From Alphaproteobacteria bacterium (GTDB lineage Bacteria; Pseudomonadota; Alphaproteobacteria; Micropepsales; Micropepsaceae), in contig JACADY010000011.1 in NCBI GenBank assembly GCA_013389115.1, positions 21,195 to 85,194 on the forward strand: DNA of 64,000 bases, in the 5' to 3' direction. Shown here piece by piece: positions 50,673 through 60,330 of this stretch. Within the stretch, counting starts at the first letter, position 1; each line of letters begins with the position of its first letter. The notes beneath the pieces are model-generated. The model was not told where the DNA came from and did not search any database. It saw nothing but the letters and a program-made list of their open reading frames with translations. The position numbers and the translations under genes are program-made.

Positions 50673-51686
50673 ATGGCTCAATCGAACAAACAGAAGCCCC
50701 GGCGCATCGTGATGCTCGCCTTTGATGGCGCGCAGATCCTCGATATTACGGGGCCTTTGCAAATTCTCTCGGGCGTCAATGATGCGCTCAGCGATGGCTC
50801 GCGCGCCTATGACTTTGCCATTCTCAATCGCTCCGCGCGCCCGATCGTCACATCGAGCGGGATGCGGCTGTTGTCCGATCAAAGCTTTCTTGGCCTGCCC
50901 TCGCAGTTCTGGCGCGGCGTCGATACGCTGATGGTCACGGGCGGCGAGGGCACCGCGCAGGCCATGGGGGATGCCGATCTCATCGGCGCCATACGGGATG
51001 GTGCCCGTGCCGCGCGGCGCGTCGTCTCCATCTGTTCCGGCGCATTCCTTCTTGCGCAAGCGGGGCTGCTCGACGGCAAGCGGGCGACGACACACTGGGT
51101 ATCCGCCGAGCGGCTGGCGCAGATGTTTCCAGCGGTTTCGGTCGATGCGGATGCGATCTATGTACGCGATGGCCGGATCTGGACCTCGGCGGGCATCACG
51201 GCGGGGATGGATCTTGCGCTTGCGCTCGTGCGCGAGGATTTCGGCGCGGCGATGGCACTCAAGATCGCGCAGCGCCATGTGATGTATGTGGCGCGCCCTG
51301 GCGGCCAGTCACAGTTCAGCGCCAAGCTCAGCGCCTCTTTTTCCGCCGATACACGACTTGGCACCCTCATCCAGCAATTGCCGCTGATGCTCGATCAAGA
51401 CTTGAGCGTGCCCCGCCTTGCCGAACGCGCGGCCATGTCGGAGCGGAATTTTCTGCGCCAGTTCAGGGCGGAGACCGGGGTGCCGCCGGCGCGGTTCATT
51501 GAACGATTGAGGCTCGAGGCCGCCAGAGAGATGCTGGCGGCGAGCGGGCATCCGGTCGCCCATGTTGCGCGCCATTGCGGCTTTGGCAGCCCGGAGAGCA
51601 TGCGACGCATCTTCCAGCGCGACCTGCGCATCAGCCCCGCCGCGTTTCGCGCGCGGTTTCTAACGCCAGAGGAGAGACCCTCATGA
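50673..51686 (+). CDS. GlxA-family AraC-type transcriptional regulator
   Basis: The 337-residue regulator has an N-terminal DJ-1/PfpI domain (IVMLAFDGAQILDITGPLQIL to CSGAFLLAQAGLLDGKRATTHW) and a C-terminal AraC HTH pair (LAERAAMSERNFLRQFRAETG, VAHVARHCGFGSPESMRRIF in two pieces). No strong ribosome site precedes the ATG. It overlaps the following DJ-1 protein gene (ATGA) and probably controls that operon in response to a small molecule bound by its N-domain. Confidence 0.92.
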   Translation: MAQSNKQKPRRIVMLAFDGAQILDITGPLQILSGVNDALSDGSRAYDFAILNRSARPIVTSSGMRLLSDQSFLGLPSQFWRGVDTLMVTGGEGTAQAMGDADLIGAIRDGARAARRVVSICSGAFLLAQAGLLDGKRATTHWVSAERLAQMFPAVSVDADAIYVRDGRIWTSAGITAGMDLALALVREDFGAAMALKIAQRHVMYVARPGGQSQFSAKLSASFSADTRLGTLIQQLPLMLDQDLSVPRLAERAAMSERNFLRQFRAETGVPPARFIERLRLEAAREMLAASGHPVAHVARHCGFGSPESMRRIFQRDLRISPAAFRARFLTPEERPS

Positions 51687-52300
51687 CACTCACAGCCGGA
51701 ATCCTACTGTTCGACGACGCCGAAGAACTCGACTTCGTTGGCCCATGGGAAGTGTTCACGATGGTGAACGCCGTCCTCTCCCTTACGGGTGATGCGCGCA
51801 GGCCGCTTGCCGCCGTTACCGTATCACAGAGAGGCGGGATGATCCGGGCGGCGAAGGGGCTTCGGGTCGAGGCCCAGCACTCCTTCGAGACCTGCCCAAC
51901 GCTCGACATCGTTCTTGTCCCTGGCGGGCAAGGAACGCGGCGCGAGGTTGAGAACCGCGTCGTGCTGGAATGGCTCGCCCGCGTTGGGGCTAACTGCCAA
52001 TGGAGCACGAGCGTTTGTACCGGATCCTTGCTGTTGACAGCGGCTGGACCGGCAAAAGGCAAGCGCGTCACAACGCACTGGGCCTTTGTCGATGACTTGC
52101 GCAAACGGGGCGAAGCGGCCGCAGTGCTGGACGATGTGCGCTTTGTACGCGACGGTCATATCGTTACCTCGGCGGGTGTCTCGGCCGGCATCGATATGGC
52201 GCTTTGGATTGTTGGGCAACTCTATGATCCCCTCTTTGCCCGGCGCGTGCAGAAGGCAATGGAGTATTTCCCCGCGCCCCCCTACACCGCGGAAGCCTGA
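51683..52300 (+). CDS. DJ-1/PfpI family protein, isonitrile-hydratase-like
   Basis: The 205-residue protein has GILLFDDAEELDFVGPWEVF at the start and a nucleophile-elbow Cys in STSVCTGSLLL, as in isonitrile hydratase (InhA) and related amidase-like DJ-1 proteins. GGAGAG lies upstream and the start overlaps the regulator stop. It resembles the N-domain of its regulator neighbour, suggesting both recognise related ligands. The actual substrate is unknown. Confidence 0.85.
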   Translation: MTLTAGILLFDDAEELDFVGPWEVFTMVNAVLSLTGDARRPLAAVTVSQRGGMIRAAKGLRVEAQHSFETCPTLDIVLVPGGQGTRREVENRVVLEWLARVGANCQWSTSVCTGSLLLTAAGPAKGKRVTTHWAFVDDLRKRGEAAAVLDDVRFVRDGHIVTSAGVSAGIDMALWIVGQLYDPLFARRVQKAMEYFPAPPYTAEA

Positions 52301-52398
52301 CACGGCATTTACCGTTCCTGGAAGACGGGTTGCGCGGGTGGCGCGGTCGTGCTGACAATGTGATCCGTCAAGGGGTCACTTCGGACAGGTCCACGGCC

Positions 52399-52761
52399 AT
52401 GCGCATTCGCGTTCTCGTCACAGTCATGCTTGCCAGCTTCTCGAGCCCGGCTCTTGCAGAGTTACGCTGCGTGGAGCCCTATGCGCCCATTGTCGGGGAT
52501 GGTGCGACGGCCACGAAAGATGAAATCCAAGCGCTGAAGCTTGATGTCATCGCGTTCATCGTCGCATCCGATCTCTACCAGGACTGCCTTCTGCGCTCGC
52601 TTAAGGACCCAGAGCTGAAGGCGGACAAGCGCGAGAAGCTGGCCCAAGAGGTAACGCAGAAAATCAACTCCAATCAGACCGAAAAAGAACGTGTCGGGGC
52701 CGACTACAACAAAGCGGCAGAGGCCTATAACGCACGGGTTCGCGCCGAAAAGGCTCAATGA
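52399..52761 (+). CDS. Small secreted protein, unknown
   Basis: The protein is 120 residues, with a signal peptide cleaved after SSPALA (about residue 20). The mature protein is helical and charged, with two Cys (ELRCVEPYAP and LYQDCLLR) and a Lys/Glu-rich end (YNARVRAEKAQ), compatible with a coiled periplasmic protein. No known domain is recognised. It lies alone between the DJ-1 gene and the carboxylase operon. Confidence 0.65.
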   Translation: MRIRVLVTVMLASFSSPALAELRCVEPYAPIVGDGATATKDEIQALKLDVIAFIVASDLYQDCLLRSLKDPELKADKREKLAQEVTQKINSNQTEKERVGADYNKAAEAYNARVRAEKAQ

Positions 52762-52805
52762 GGTCTTAAGCTCCCACACGGCAAATTTCTTCAGGGAGGG
52801 AGAAT

Positions 52806-54428
52806 TTGCCCCCGATCGATAGCCGGGCCGATGTGAACACGGTCCAAGCGATGCAAAACCACGAGGGGCACCTGAGGCTTATTGCAGACGTGCGCGCGCT
52901 CGAGGCTAAGGTGCGCGCAAATTCAGAACGGGCCACGCGCAAATTCGAAGAGCGCGGGCAATTGCTGCCGCGCGACAGGGTAAGCCTGCTCCTCGATCGG
53001 GGAACCCCCTTCCTGGAGCTGTCGACGCTGTGCGGCTATCGCTGCCATGATGACGACGGCGATGCCAATATCTCAGGGGGCGGCACGATCGCCGGCATTG
53101 GAACGGTGGCGGGCGTGCGCTGCGTCATCAATGCCAATGACGCGGGCATCAAGGGCGGCGCCGCCACGCCCTTGGGCGTCGAGAAGACATTGCGCGTTCA
53201 GGAGATCGCGCTCAAACAAAAGCTGCCTTACATACAGCTGGTCGAGAGCGCGGGCGCCAATCTGTTCCGCCAGGCGGATATGTTCGTTAAAGGCGGGCGC
53301 AGCTTTGCCAATGAGGCCAAGCTGTCGGCCGCGGGCATTCCAGTGATTTCGATCGTCCACGGATCATCGACGGCGGGCGGCGCCTATCAGCCGGGGCTTT
53401 CCGACTATGTCGTCGTCGTGCGCGGCAAGAGCAAGATCTTTCTGGCCGGGCCGCCGCTGCTCAAGGCCGCGACGGGCGAGATCGCCACCGACGAGGAATT
53501 GGGCGGGGCGGAGATGCACTACGCCGTCTCGGGCCTCGGCGAATACATGGCGGAGGACGACCGCGACGCGATCCGACTGGGGCGCGAGATCGCGGCGGCG
53601 CTGAATTGGGCGGATGGCACCTTGCCCCTGCCCGCGCGGGACGCGGTCGAGGCGCCGCTCTATCCGGCGGAAGAGCTGCTTAGCGTCGTGCCGCTCGATT
53701 ATCGCAAACCCTACGACGTGCGGGAGGTGATCGCGCGGCTGGTCGATGGGTCGCGGTTCCTCGACTTCAAGCCGGAATATGGTCCGCACACGGTTTGCGG
53801 GCATGCGGCCATCGAGGGCTTCGCGGTTGGCATCATCGGCAATAACGGCCCCATCGATCCCGATGGCGCGACCAAGGCGGCGCAGTTCATTCAGCTTTGC
53901 GATCAATCGGGAACGTCATTGATCTTCCTGCAAAACACGACCGGCTACATTGTCGGCAAGCGGGCCGAAGCAGGCGGCATTGTGAAACATGGATCAAAGA
54001 TGATCCAGGCGGTGACGAATGCGCGCGTGCCAAAGCTCACCTTTCATATCGGCGCCTCGTTCGGCGCGGGCAATTACGGCATGTGCGGGCGCGCGTTCGA
54101 TCCCGATTTCATCTTCGCCTGGCCGAACAACCGCATCGCCGTGATGGGCGGGGAGCAGGCCGCCAAGGTGATGAGCATCGTTGCGGAAGAAGGCGCGCGG
54201 CGCGCAGGGCGCGAGCCCGATCATGCCATGCTCGATGCCATGACGAAGCAGATCATCGATACCTATGATGCGGAATCGACGGCGCACTATGCGACCGCGC
54301 GACTGTGGGATGACGGGATCATCGATCCGCGTGATACGCGGGCGGTGGCGGCGCTGTGCCTCTCGATCTGCGCGGAGGCGAAGCGGCGGACATTACGGCC
54401 CAATGCCTTCGGCGTGGCACGGATGTAA
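52806..54428 (+). CDS. Acyl-CoA carboxylase, carboxyltransferase (beta) subunit
   Basis: The 540-residue crotonase-type carboxyltransferase starts with TTG at 52806 after GGGAGGGAGAA. It has N- and C-terminal carboxyltransferase domains (ISGGGTIAGIGTVAGVRCV; later FLQNTTGYIVGKRAEAGGI and GASFGAGNYGMCGRAFDP). The GASFGAGNYGM segment is typical of methylcrotonyl-/geranyl-CoA carboxylases. With the biotin subunit at 55624 it should carboxylate a branched enoyl-CoA. It heads a three-gene operon with an acyl-CoA dehydrogenase between the two subunits. Confidence 0.92.
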   Translation: MPPIDSRADVNTVQAMQNHEGHLRLIADVRALEAKVRANSERATRKFEERGQLLPRDRVSLLLDRGTPFLELSTLCGYRCHDDDGDANISGGGTIAGIGTVAGVRCVINANDAGIKGGAATPLGVEKTLRVQEIALKQKLPYIQLVESAGANLFRQADMFVKGGRSFANEAKLSAAGIPVISIVHGSSTAGGAYQPGLSDYVVVVRGKSKIFLAGPPLLKAATGEIATDEELGGAEMHYAVSGLGEYMAEDDRDAIRLGREIAAALNWADGTLPLPARDAVEAPLYPAEELLSVVPLDYRKPYDVREVIARLVDGSRFLDFKPEYGPHTVCGHAAIEGFAVGIIGNNGPIDPDGATKAAQFIQLCDQSGTSLIFLQNTTGYIVGKRAEAGGIVKHGSKMIQAVTNARVPKLTFHIGASFGAGNYGMCGRAFDPDFIFAWPNNRIAVMGGEQAAKVMSIVAEEGARRAGREPDHAMLDAMTKQIIDTYDAESTAHYATARLWDDGIIDPRDTRAVAALCLSICAEAKRRTLRPNAFGVARM

Positions 54429-54460
54429 AGACAATCATCGCAAAGGATGCAGGACCGGCC

Positions 54461-55615
54461 ATGCAACTCTCCGAACAGCACAAGGAACTGAAGCGCTCGC
54501 TGATCCGGTTCATCGAAGCCGAGATCAATCCGCATGTCGATGCGTGGGAAGAGGCCGGCCGGTTCCCAGCGCATGAGCTCTTCAAGAAAATGGGGAATCA
54601 GGGGTTCCTTGGCATCAACAAGCCGGAGAAATTCGGCGGGCTGGGGCTCGACTATTCCTTTGCCGCCGTATTCGCCGAGGGGCTCGGCTATATCAATTGC
54701 GGCGGCGTGCCGATGGCGATCGGCGTGCAGACCGACATGGCAACGCCCGCGCTCGCGCGGTTCGGATCAGATGCCATACGCGAGGAATTCCTGCGCCCCT
54801 CGATCGCGGGCGATTATGTCGCGTGCCTCGGCGTCTCCGAGGTGGGCGCGGGATCTGACGTCGCCTCGATCAAGACAACCGCGCGCAAGGATGGCGGCGA
54901 TTACGTCATCAATGGCGGCAAGATGTGGACGACCAGCGGCTCACAGGCTGATTGGATCTGCCTGCTCGCCAATACGGGCGAAGGCCCCATTCACAAGAAC
55001 AAGTCCCTCATCTGCGTCCCGATGAAGACCAAGGGCGTGACGGTCGCGCGCACGCTGAAGAAAATGGGGATGCACTCCTCCGATACGGCGCAGATCTTTT
55101 TTGACGATGTGCGCGTGCCGCAGGCGAACCGGATTGGCGAAGAGGGCATGGGCTTCACCTATCAGATGGTGCAGTTCCAGGAAGAGCGCATGTACGCGGC
55201 GCTCTCCGCGGTGACGGGCATGGAGCGCTCCATTCAGGAGACGATCGAGTACACGCGCGAGCGGCGCGTCTTTGGCAAGCCTGTGCTCGACAACCAGGTC
55301 GTGCATTTCCGGTTGGCTGAACTTCAGACCGAGGTCGAAGCCTTGCGCGCGCTCGTGTGGAACGCGGTCGAGCGCTATGTCGCGGGCGAGGACATGACCT
55401 ATCTCGCCTCGATGGCCAAGCTGAAGGCGGCGCGGCTGCAGCGCGAGGTCAGCGATTCCTGCCTGCAATATTGGGGCGGCATGGGCTTCATGGACGAAAC
55501 GCCGCTGTCCCGGCGCTATCGCGATGGGCGGCTCGCCTCGATCGGCGGCGGGGCGGATGAAGTCATGCTGCAGATCATCTGCAAGTTCATGGGCACGCTG
55601 CCCGGCAAGAACTGA
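54461..55615 (+). CDS. Acyl-CoA dehydrogenase, operon with carboxylase
   Basis: The 384-residue FAD enzyme introduces a 2,3-double bond in acyl-CoA. Motifs are CLGVSEVGAGSDVASIKT (FAD binding), KMWTTSGSQADW and the C-terminal LQYWGGMGFMDETPLSRRYRDGR (in two parts). FQEERMYAALSAVTGMER is the region around the catalytic Glu. AGGA is upstream of ATG 54461. It should make the enoyl-CoA used by the carboxylase, as in leucine or citronellol pathways. Confidence 0.92.
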   Translation: MQLSEQHKELKRSLIRFIEAEINPHVDAWEEAGRFPAHELFKKMGNQGFLGINKPEKFGGLGLDYSFAAVFAEGLGYINCGGVPMAIGVQTDMATPALARFGSDAIREEFLRPSIAGDYVACLGVSEVGAGSDVASIKTTARKDGGDYVINGGKMWTTSGSQADWICLLANTGEGPIHKNKSLICVPMKTKGVTVARTLKKMGMHSSDTAQIFFDDVRVPQANRIGEEGMGFTYQMVQFQEERMYAALSAVTGMERSIQETIEYTRERRVFGKPVLDNQVVHFRLAELQTEVEALRALVWNAVERYVAGEDMTYLASMAKLKAARLQREVSDSCLQYWGGMGFMDETPLSRRYRDGRLASIGGGADEVMLQIICKFMGTLPGKN

Positions 55616-55623
55616 GACGCGCG

Positions 55624-57552
55624 ATGGCCCCTTCTCCCGCCCGTCCTTTCCGGTCCGTGCTCGCGGCCAATCGCGGCGAGATCGCGGTACGCATCGTACG
55701 GGCGGCAAAGCATCTGGGCCTGCGCGCCGTTGCCGTCTATTCGGATGCCGATCGCGACAGCATGGCTGTGCGCGAAGCCGACAGCGCGGTGCGGATCGGG
55801 CCGGCGATCCCTGCGCAATCCTATCTCAATATCGATGCGGTCATCGAGGCGGCGCTGACGGCGAAGGCCGAGGCGATCCATCCCGGCTATGGGTTTCTTT
55901 CGGAGAATGCCGCGTTCGCCGAAGCGGTCATTGGGGCGGGGCTCGTTTGGATCGGTCCTTCCCCAGATGCCATCCGCGCGATGGGCGACAAGGGCGAGGC
56001 CAAGCGCATCGCGCGCGCCGCGGGTGTTCCCCTCATTCCCGGCTATGAAGGCGCCGATCAATCGCTCGACGGTCTGCTGGCTGAGGCAGAGCGGATCGGC
56101 TGGCCCGTGCTGATCAAGGCGGCGATGGGCGGCGGGGGGCGCGGGCAGCGCCGCGTTGCCTCGGCGGAGGCGTTCGCGGACGCCCTCAATTCGGCGCGGC
56201 GGGAGGCGGAGAGTGCTTTCGGCGATGGCCGCGTGATCCTCGAGCGCGCGCTTAGCGGCGTGCGCCACGTTGAAGTTCAGGTCTTCGGCGATGTGCACGG
56301 CAATCTTGTCCATCTCGGCGAGCGCGACTGTTCCGTGCAAAGACGAAACCAGAAAATCATCGAAGAGGCACCCTCCCCCGCCGTCGCGCCGGCGCTTCGC
56401 TCACGCATGGGCGATGCCGCCTTGCGGCTGGCGCGGGCGGCAAACTATACGAACGCCGGGACAGTCGAATTCCTGCTCGATCCGCAAGGCGGTTTCTATT
56501 TCCTTGAGATGAACACGCGCATTCAGGTTGAGCACCCGGTGACGGAAGCGATCACCGGCTTTGATCTCATTCGCATGCAGTTCGATGTGGCGATGGGCAA
56601 GCGGCTTGACATTACCCAGGAACAGGTCGCGTTTGATGGCCATGCCATCGAGGCGCGGCTCTGCGCGGAAGATCCGCTCGATGGATACAGGCCGCAGACA
56701 GGCACCATCGTGTGGACGCGGCAGACGGCCGATGTCCGGTTTGACGAGGCGCTGGCGGGGCACGACGTCATAACACCCTTTTACGATTCCATGCTCGGCA
56801 AGGTGATTGCCCATGGCGCCACGCGCGAGGAGGCGCAGACCAGGCTGATCCAGGCGCTGCAACAGATCCAGGTTCTGGGCGTGCGCACGAACCGCGCGCA
56901 TCTGATCGCGCTGCTGGAGAGCGAGGCGTTCCGAGCGGGCACGCATGACATCGCCTGGCTCGATGCGCGCAGCGAGCCTCATCCCGATCCGCTGGCAAGC
57001 CCGGAGGCGGTGGCGGCGGCGCTGATCCTGGCGCATGGCGCGGGCGCGGGATGGAGCACGAGCGGTCATCGGGTTACGCCCGTTTGGCTCCAAAACCGCA
57101 AAGTGACGCGCCGCTTCGCGGTCACGAACGGTGTGTGCGAGGGGCTCTCCCTCGCCTCCTGCCATATTGATGCGGAGTATGGCCTTGTCAGCGCCAGGCT
57201 GGCGCGGGGGGACGAAGTCTTTCTCATCGAGGGCGCGCTTGTGCCGGGCGGCCTGCATTTGCAAGGACCCTCGGGCGATGATCTCTTCGAAGACGTGACC
57301 TATTCTCCCGCCGTGCCCAAGGGCGCGGGCAGCGATGGACGTTTGCGCGCGCCGATGGACGGGCGCGTCGTTGCCGTGCGGGCCGCGGCCGGCGATCCCG
57401 TCACAAAGGGTCAGGTGCTCGTCATTCTCGAAGCCATGAAAATGGAGCACGAGATCGCCGCGCCGTTTGACGGCCGGATCGAAAGCATCGCCATCGCGGC
57501 GGGCGCCCAGACGGCCGCGAAGGCCGTTCTGGTCACCCTCACTCCAGCCTGA
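55624..57552 (+). CDS. Acyl-CoA carboxylase, biotin carboxylase/carrier (alpha) subunit
   Basis: The 642-residue protein has a biotin carboxylase domain with FRSVLAANRGEIAVRIVRAA, ATP-grasp KAAMGGGGRGQRRV and EMNTRIQVEHPVTE. A middle BT region follows, and the C-terminal biotinyl domain has EAMKMEHE with biotin on Lys606. It starts 8 bp after the dehydrogenase stop. With the beta subunit it forms a heteromeric carboxylase. Methylcrotonyl-CoA and geranyl-CoA are the main candidate substrates. Confidence 0.93.
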   Translation: MAPSPARPFRSVLAANRGEIAVRIVRAAKHLGLRAVAVYSDADRDSMAVREADSAVRIGPAIPAQSYLNIDAVIEAALTAKAEAIHPGYGFLSENAAFAEAVIGAGLVWIGPSPDAIRAMGDKGEAKRIARAAGVPLIPGYEGADQSLDGLLAEAERIGWPVLIKAAMGGGGRGQRRVASAEAFADALNSARREAESAFGDGRVILERALSGVRHVEVQVFGDVHGNLVHLGERDCSVQRRNQKIIEEAPSPAVAPALRSRMGDAALRLARAANYTNAGTVEFLLDPQGGFYFLEMNTRIQVEHPVTEAITGFDLIRMQFDVAMGKRLDITQEQVAFDGHAIEARLCAEDPLDGYRPQTGTIVWTRQTADVRFDEALAGHDVITPFYDSMLGKVIAHGATREEAQTRLIQALQQIQVLGVRTNRAHLIALLESEAFRAGTHDIAWLDARSEPHPDPLASPEAVAAALILAHGAGAGWSTSGHRVTPVWLQNRKVTRRFAVTNGVCEGLSLASCHIDAEYGLVSARLARGDEVFLIEGALVPGGLHLQGPSGDDLFEDVTYSPAVPKGAGSDGRLRAPMDGRVVAVRAAAGDPVTKGQVLVILEAMKMEHEIAAPFDGRIESIAIAAGAQTAAKAVLVTLTPA

Positions 57553-57556
57553 TCGG

Positions 57557-58873
57557 TCAGCTCAGCGCATAGCGCACCGGCAAGGCCTTCAGCCCACTGA
57601 CGAAGTTCGCACGGGTATTGCGTGGCTCGCCTGCAAGCTCAATGGATTTGAGGCGCGGCAGCAATTCGTTGTAAAGCGCCTTGATCTCCATACGCGCCAG
57701 ATGCATGCCGAGGCAGAGGTGAATGCCGTGGCCGAAGGCGACGTGTTTTTGCACGTTGCGGTCGACCTTGAACTTGAACGGGTCCTCGAAAACGTCCTCA
57801 TCGCGGTTGCCGGACCAATAAAAGAGGCAAAGGCCGTCGCCCTCCTTTATCGTCTTGCCGCGCAGGTCGTAATCCTTCACTGCCGTGCGCATGAAGTGCT
57901 TGACCGGCGTCACCCAGCGGATCATCTCCTCCACCGCGTTCGGCAGAAGGCTCAGATCGTTCTTCAGCTTGGCCATCTGATCCGGGTTGCGGATCAATTC
58001 GAGCAGGCCGCCCGAGGCGGTCGAGCTCGTCGTGTCGTGGCCGGCCGTCGCGACGATGATGTAATAACTCATCGCCTCGCGGTCACCGATGGGCTGACCG
58101 TCGATCATGCCATTGGCGATGACGCTGGCCACGTCGTCCTTGGGGTTGGCGCGGCGGTCGGCCGTGAGCTTGCCGAAATAATCGAAGAGCGCGAGCGCGG
58201 TCTGCATCAGATCGACGCCGCCCGCTCCTTCAGAACTGAAGGCGGCGGTGTCGGCCTTGTGCGCCGTTTTGGCCGCAACATCCGGATCGCCGGGACCGAA
58301 GATCTCCTGCGTCATCTTCAGCATGAATGCCTCATCTTCCTTCGGCACACCAAGGATCTGCATGATGACGCGCAAGGGATACCAGAGCGCGACCTCCTTC
58401 ACGAAATCGCAGTCGCCGCCCATTTCGGCCATGCGGTCGACATGCTCCTTCGCGATCTGAGCGACCTTGGCCTCCAGCTTTTTCAGGTTGGGCGGCATGA
58501 ACCAGCTTTGCGTCAGGCCGCGCAATTTCATGTGGATGGGGTCGTCGAGATCGACCAGCGTGCGGAACAGATGGGTGTCGCCGGTCATCGAGTGAACCCA
58601 TTGCTCGCCCTGGATGGGCGAGAGATAGGTGCGCTTGGAGTTGACGAAGGTTTGGTGGTTGCGCTCCACCTCCAGGGTGTCGGCGTGCTTCAGCACGGAC
58701 CAGAACGGACGGAAGCCGATGGGCTGTGTCCAATGTAACGGGTCTTCCTTGCGCAGTTTGGAATAGACGCCGTGGATCTCCTCCGACGCGTAGAGGTCGG
58801 GATGCACGATCTCATCGTCGATCGAATTGCGCGAATATCCTGGAAAGATCTCGGGCTGCGGTGCCGCGCTCAT
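57557..58873 (-). CDS. Cytochrome P450
   Basis: The 438-residue soluble bacterial P450 has ATG 58873 preceded by GAGGAAATC. The oxygen-activation motif is AGHDTTS (277-283), the ExxR pair is Glu316/Arg319, and the haem Cys387 is in AFGHGIHLCLGMHLAR. It hydroxylates an unactivated C-H bond using a ferredoxin system not found in the window. The closest known groups by motif are the CYP125/CYP142/CYP111-like steroid or terpenoid hydroxylases, but this is not certain. It is divergent from an acyl-CoA dehydrogenase, with only 98 bp between. Confidence 0.92.
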   Translation of the reverse strand: MSAAPQPEIFPGYSRNSIDDEIVHPDLYASEEIHGVYSKLRKEDPLHWTQPIGFRPFWSVLKHADTLEVERNHQTFVNSKRTYLSPIQGEQWVHSMTGDTHLFRTLVDLDDPIHMKLRGLTQSWFMPPNLKKLEAKVAQIAKEHVDRMAEMGGDCDFVKEVALWYPLRVIMQILGVPKEDEAFMLKMTQEIFGPGDPDVAAKTAHKADTAAFSSEGAGGVDLMQTALALFDYFGKLTADRRANPKDDVASVIANGMIDGQPIGDREAMSYYIIVATAGHDTTSSTASGGLLELIRNPDQMAKLKNDLSLLPNAVEEMIRWVTPVKHFMRTAVKDYDLRGKTIKEGDGLCLFYWSGNRDEDVFEDPFKFKVDRNVQKHVAFGHGIHLCLGMHLARMEIKALYNELLPRLKSIELAGEPRNTRANFVSGLKALPVRYALS

Positions 58874-58971
58874 GTTGATTTCCTCGTGTGCTGTTATTCT
58901 GACTATCAAAGTGACAACAGAATGCCGGTGCCTCGATCACCGTGCAACAGACACCGGGCAGGAGGAACCCC

Positions 58972-60153
58972 ATGGCCAAGAACACCGCGCATAATTTCGA
59001 TAGTCTGCGCCCGCCTTCGCCGTTCTTTCAGGAAACGCATCACGAATGGCGGCGTCAATTGCGCAGCTTCATCGATCGCGAGATCATGCCTTACGTAGAG
59101 GAATGGGAGGCGAAGGGCGAAATTCCGCTCTCGCTCTTCAAGAAGGCATCGGATTTCGGGCTGCTGCGCATGGGCTATCCGGAGGTCTATGGCGGCGTGC
59201 AGGACGGCATCGACCGCTTCCACGGCATTGTGACCTCGGAGGAATTGGCGCGGATCGGCGCGGGCGGCGTGACCGCCTCGCTGATGGTGCATGGGATCGG
59301 CCTGCCCCCCATCCTTGCTCTGGGTACGGACGATATGAAACAGCGGATCGCCCCGGCGGTGCTGGCGGGTGACACGCGCATCAGCCTGGCGATCACGGAG
59401 CCGTCGGGCGGCTCGGATGTCGCCAATCTGAAGACGCGAGCCAAGCGCGATGGGGATGATTACATCGTCTCGGGCTCCAAAATGTTCATCACCGGCGGCA
59501 TGCGCGCCGATTACTTCACCACCGCCGTGCGCACGGGCGGCCCTGGGGTCGGAGGTATTTCGCTGCTGCTGATCGAAGCGGACCGGCCCGGCGTGTCGCG
59601 CACCAAGCTGGAGAAAATGGGCTGGTGGGCGAGCGATACGGCCGCCCTTTATTTCGACGACGTGCGGGTGCCGGCCTCGAACCTGATCGGCGCTGAGAAT
59701 CAGGGCTTCATCGGCATTGTGCTCAACTTCAATGGCGAGCGTCTGGGCATGGCGGCGGGGGCGAACGCGTTCGCACGGGTTTGTCTTGAGGAAGCGATCA
59801 ACTGGGCGCAGACACGCGAGACCTTTGGCAAGCGGCTCGCCGATCACCAGGTCATCCGCCATAAGATCGCGGAGATGCTGCGTCAGATCAATGCGACGCA
59901 GGCCTATCTGGAAATGTGCGCCTGGCGCGTGCAGAACGGCGAGACCCCGGCGGCTGACCTTGCCATGCTGAAGGTTCAGGCGACGCTGACCATGGAGTTC
60001 TGCGCGCGCGAGGCGATGCAGATCCTGGGTGGCACAGGCTATATGCGGGGCAACCGGGTCGAGCGCATCTATCGCGAGGTGCGCGTCAACGCCATCGGCG
60101 GCGGTTCGGAGGAAATCATGCGCGACCTCGCCGCAAGGCAGATCGGGCTCTAG
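58972..60153 (+). CDS. Acyl-CoA dehydrogenase, divergent from P450
   Basis: The 393-residue FAD enzyme starts at ATG 58972 after CAGGAGGAA. It has ISLAITEPSGGSDVANLKT, KMFITGGMRADYF, and GGTGYMRGNRVERIYREVRVN near the C-terminus (in two parts). LNFNGERLGMAAGANAFAR is the helix with the catalytic Glu region. The short shared promoter region with the P450 suggests both act on the same substrate, with oxidised side chain entering beta-oxidation. Confidence 0.92.
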   Translation: MAKNTAHNFDSLRPPSPFFQETHHEWRRQLRSFIDREIMPYVEEWEAKGEIPLSLFKKASDFGLLRMGYPEVYGGVQDGIDRFHGIVTSEELARIGAGGVTASLMVHGIGLPPILALGTDDMKQRIAPAVLAGDTRISLAITEPSGGSDVANLKTRAKRDGDDYIVSGSKMFITGGMRADYFTTAVRTGGPGVGGISLLLIEADRPGVSRTKLEKMGWWASDTAALYFDDVRVPASNLIGAENQGFIGIVLNFNGERLGMAAGANAFARVCLEEAINWAQTRETFGKRLADHQVIRHKIAEMLRQINATQAYLEMCAWRVQNGETPAADLAMLKVQATLTMEFCAREAMQILGGTGYMRGNRVERIYREVRVNAIGGGSEEIMRDLAARQIGL

Positions 60154-60236
60154 TGTCGTGGTCTTGAAGTCCGCTTCATTCTCGATATCAGCGCCAGCGC
60201 GGACTTCAAAATCAAAACGACACGAGAATCAATGAG
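60150..60236. repeat. Half copy of the CTAGTGT repeat element
   Basis: It starts CTAGTGT at the stop of the dehydrogenase gene and matches the left half of 50431-50595, including the TGAAGTCCGC/GCGGACTTCA hairpin and the following TCAAAACG and TCAATGAG. The right half is absent. It begins the 337-bp gene-free stretch 60154-60490. Confidence 0.7.
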
Positions 60237-60330
60237 CGTGAGGGCTCTCCACACCCAGATGCTTTTCCGCAGCTTGCTCCAGGGTCTTGAGCCGGGTGGC
60301 CGGCCAGAAAGCACGGATGGCCGGGTCAGG

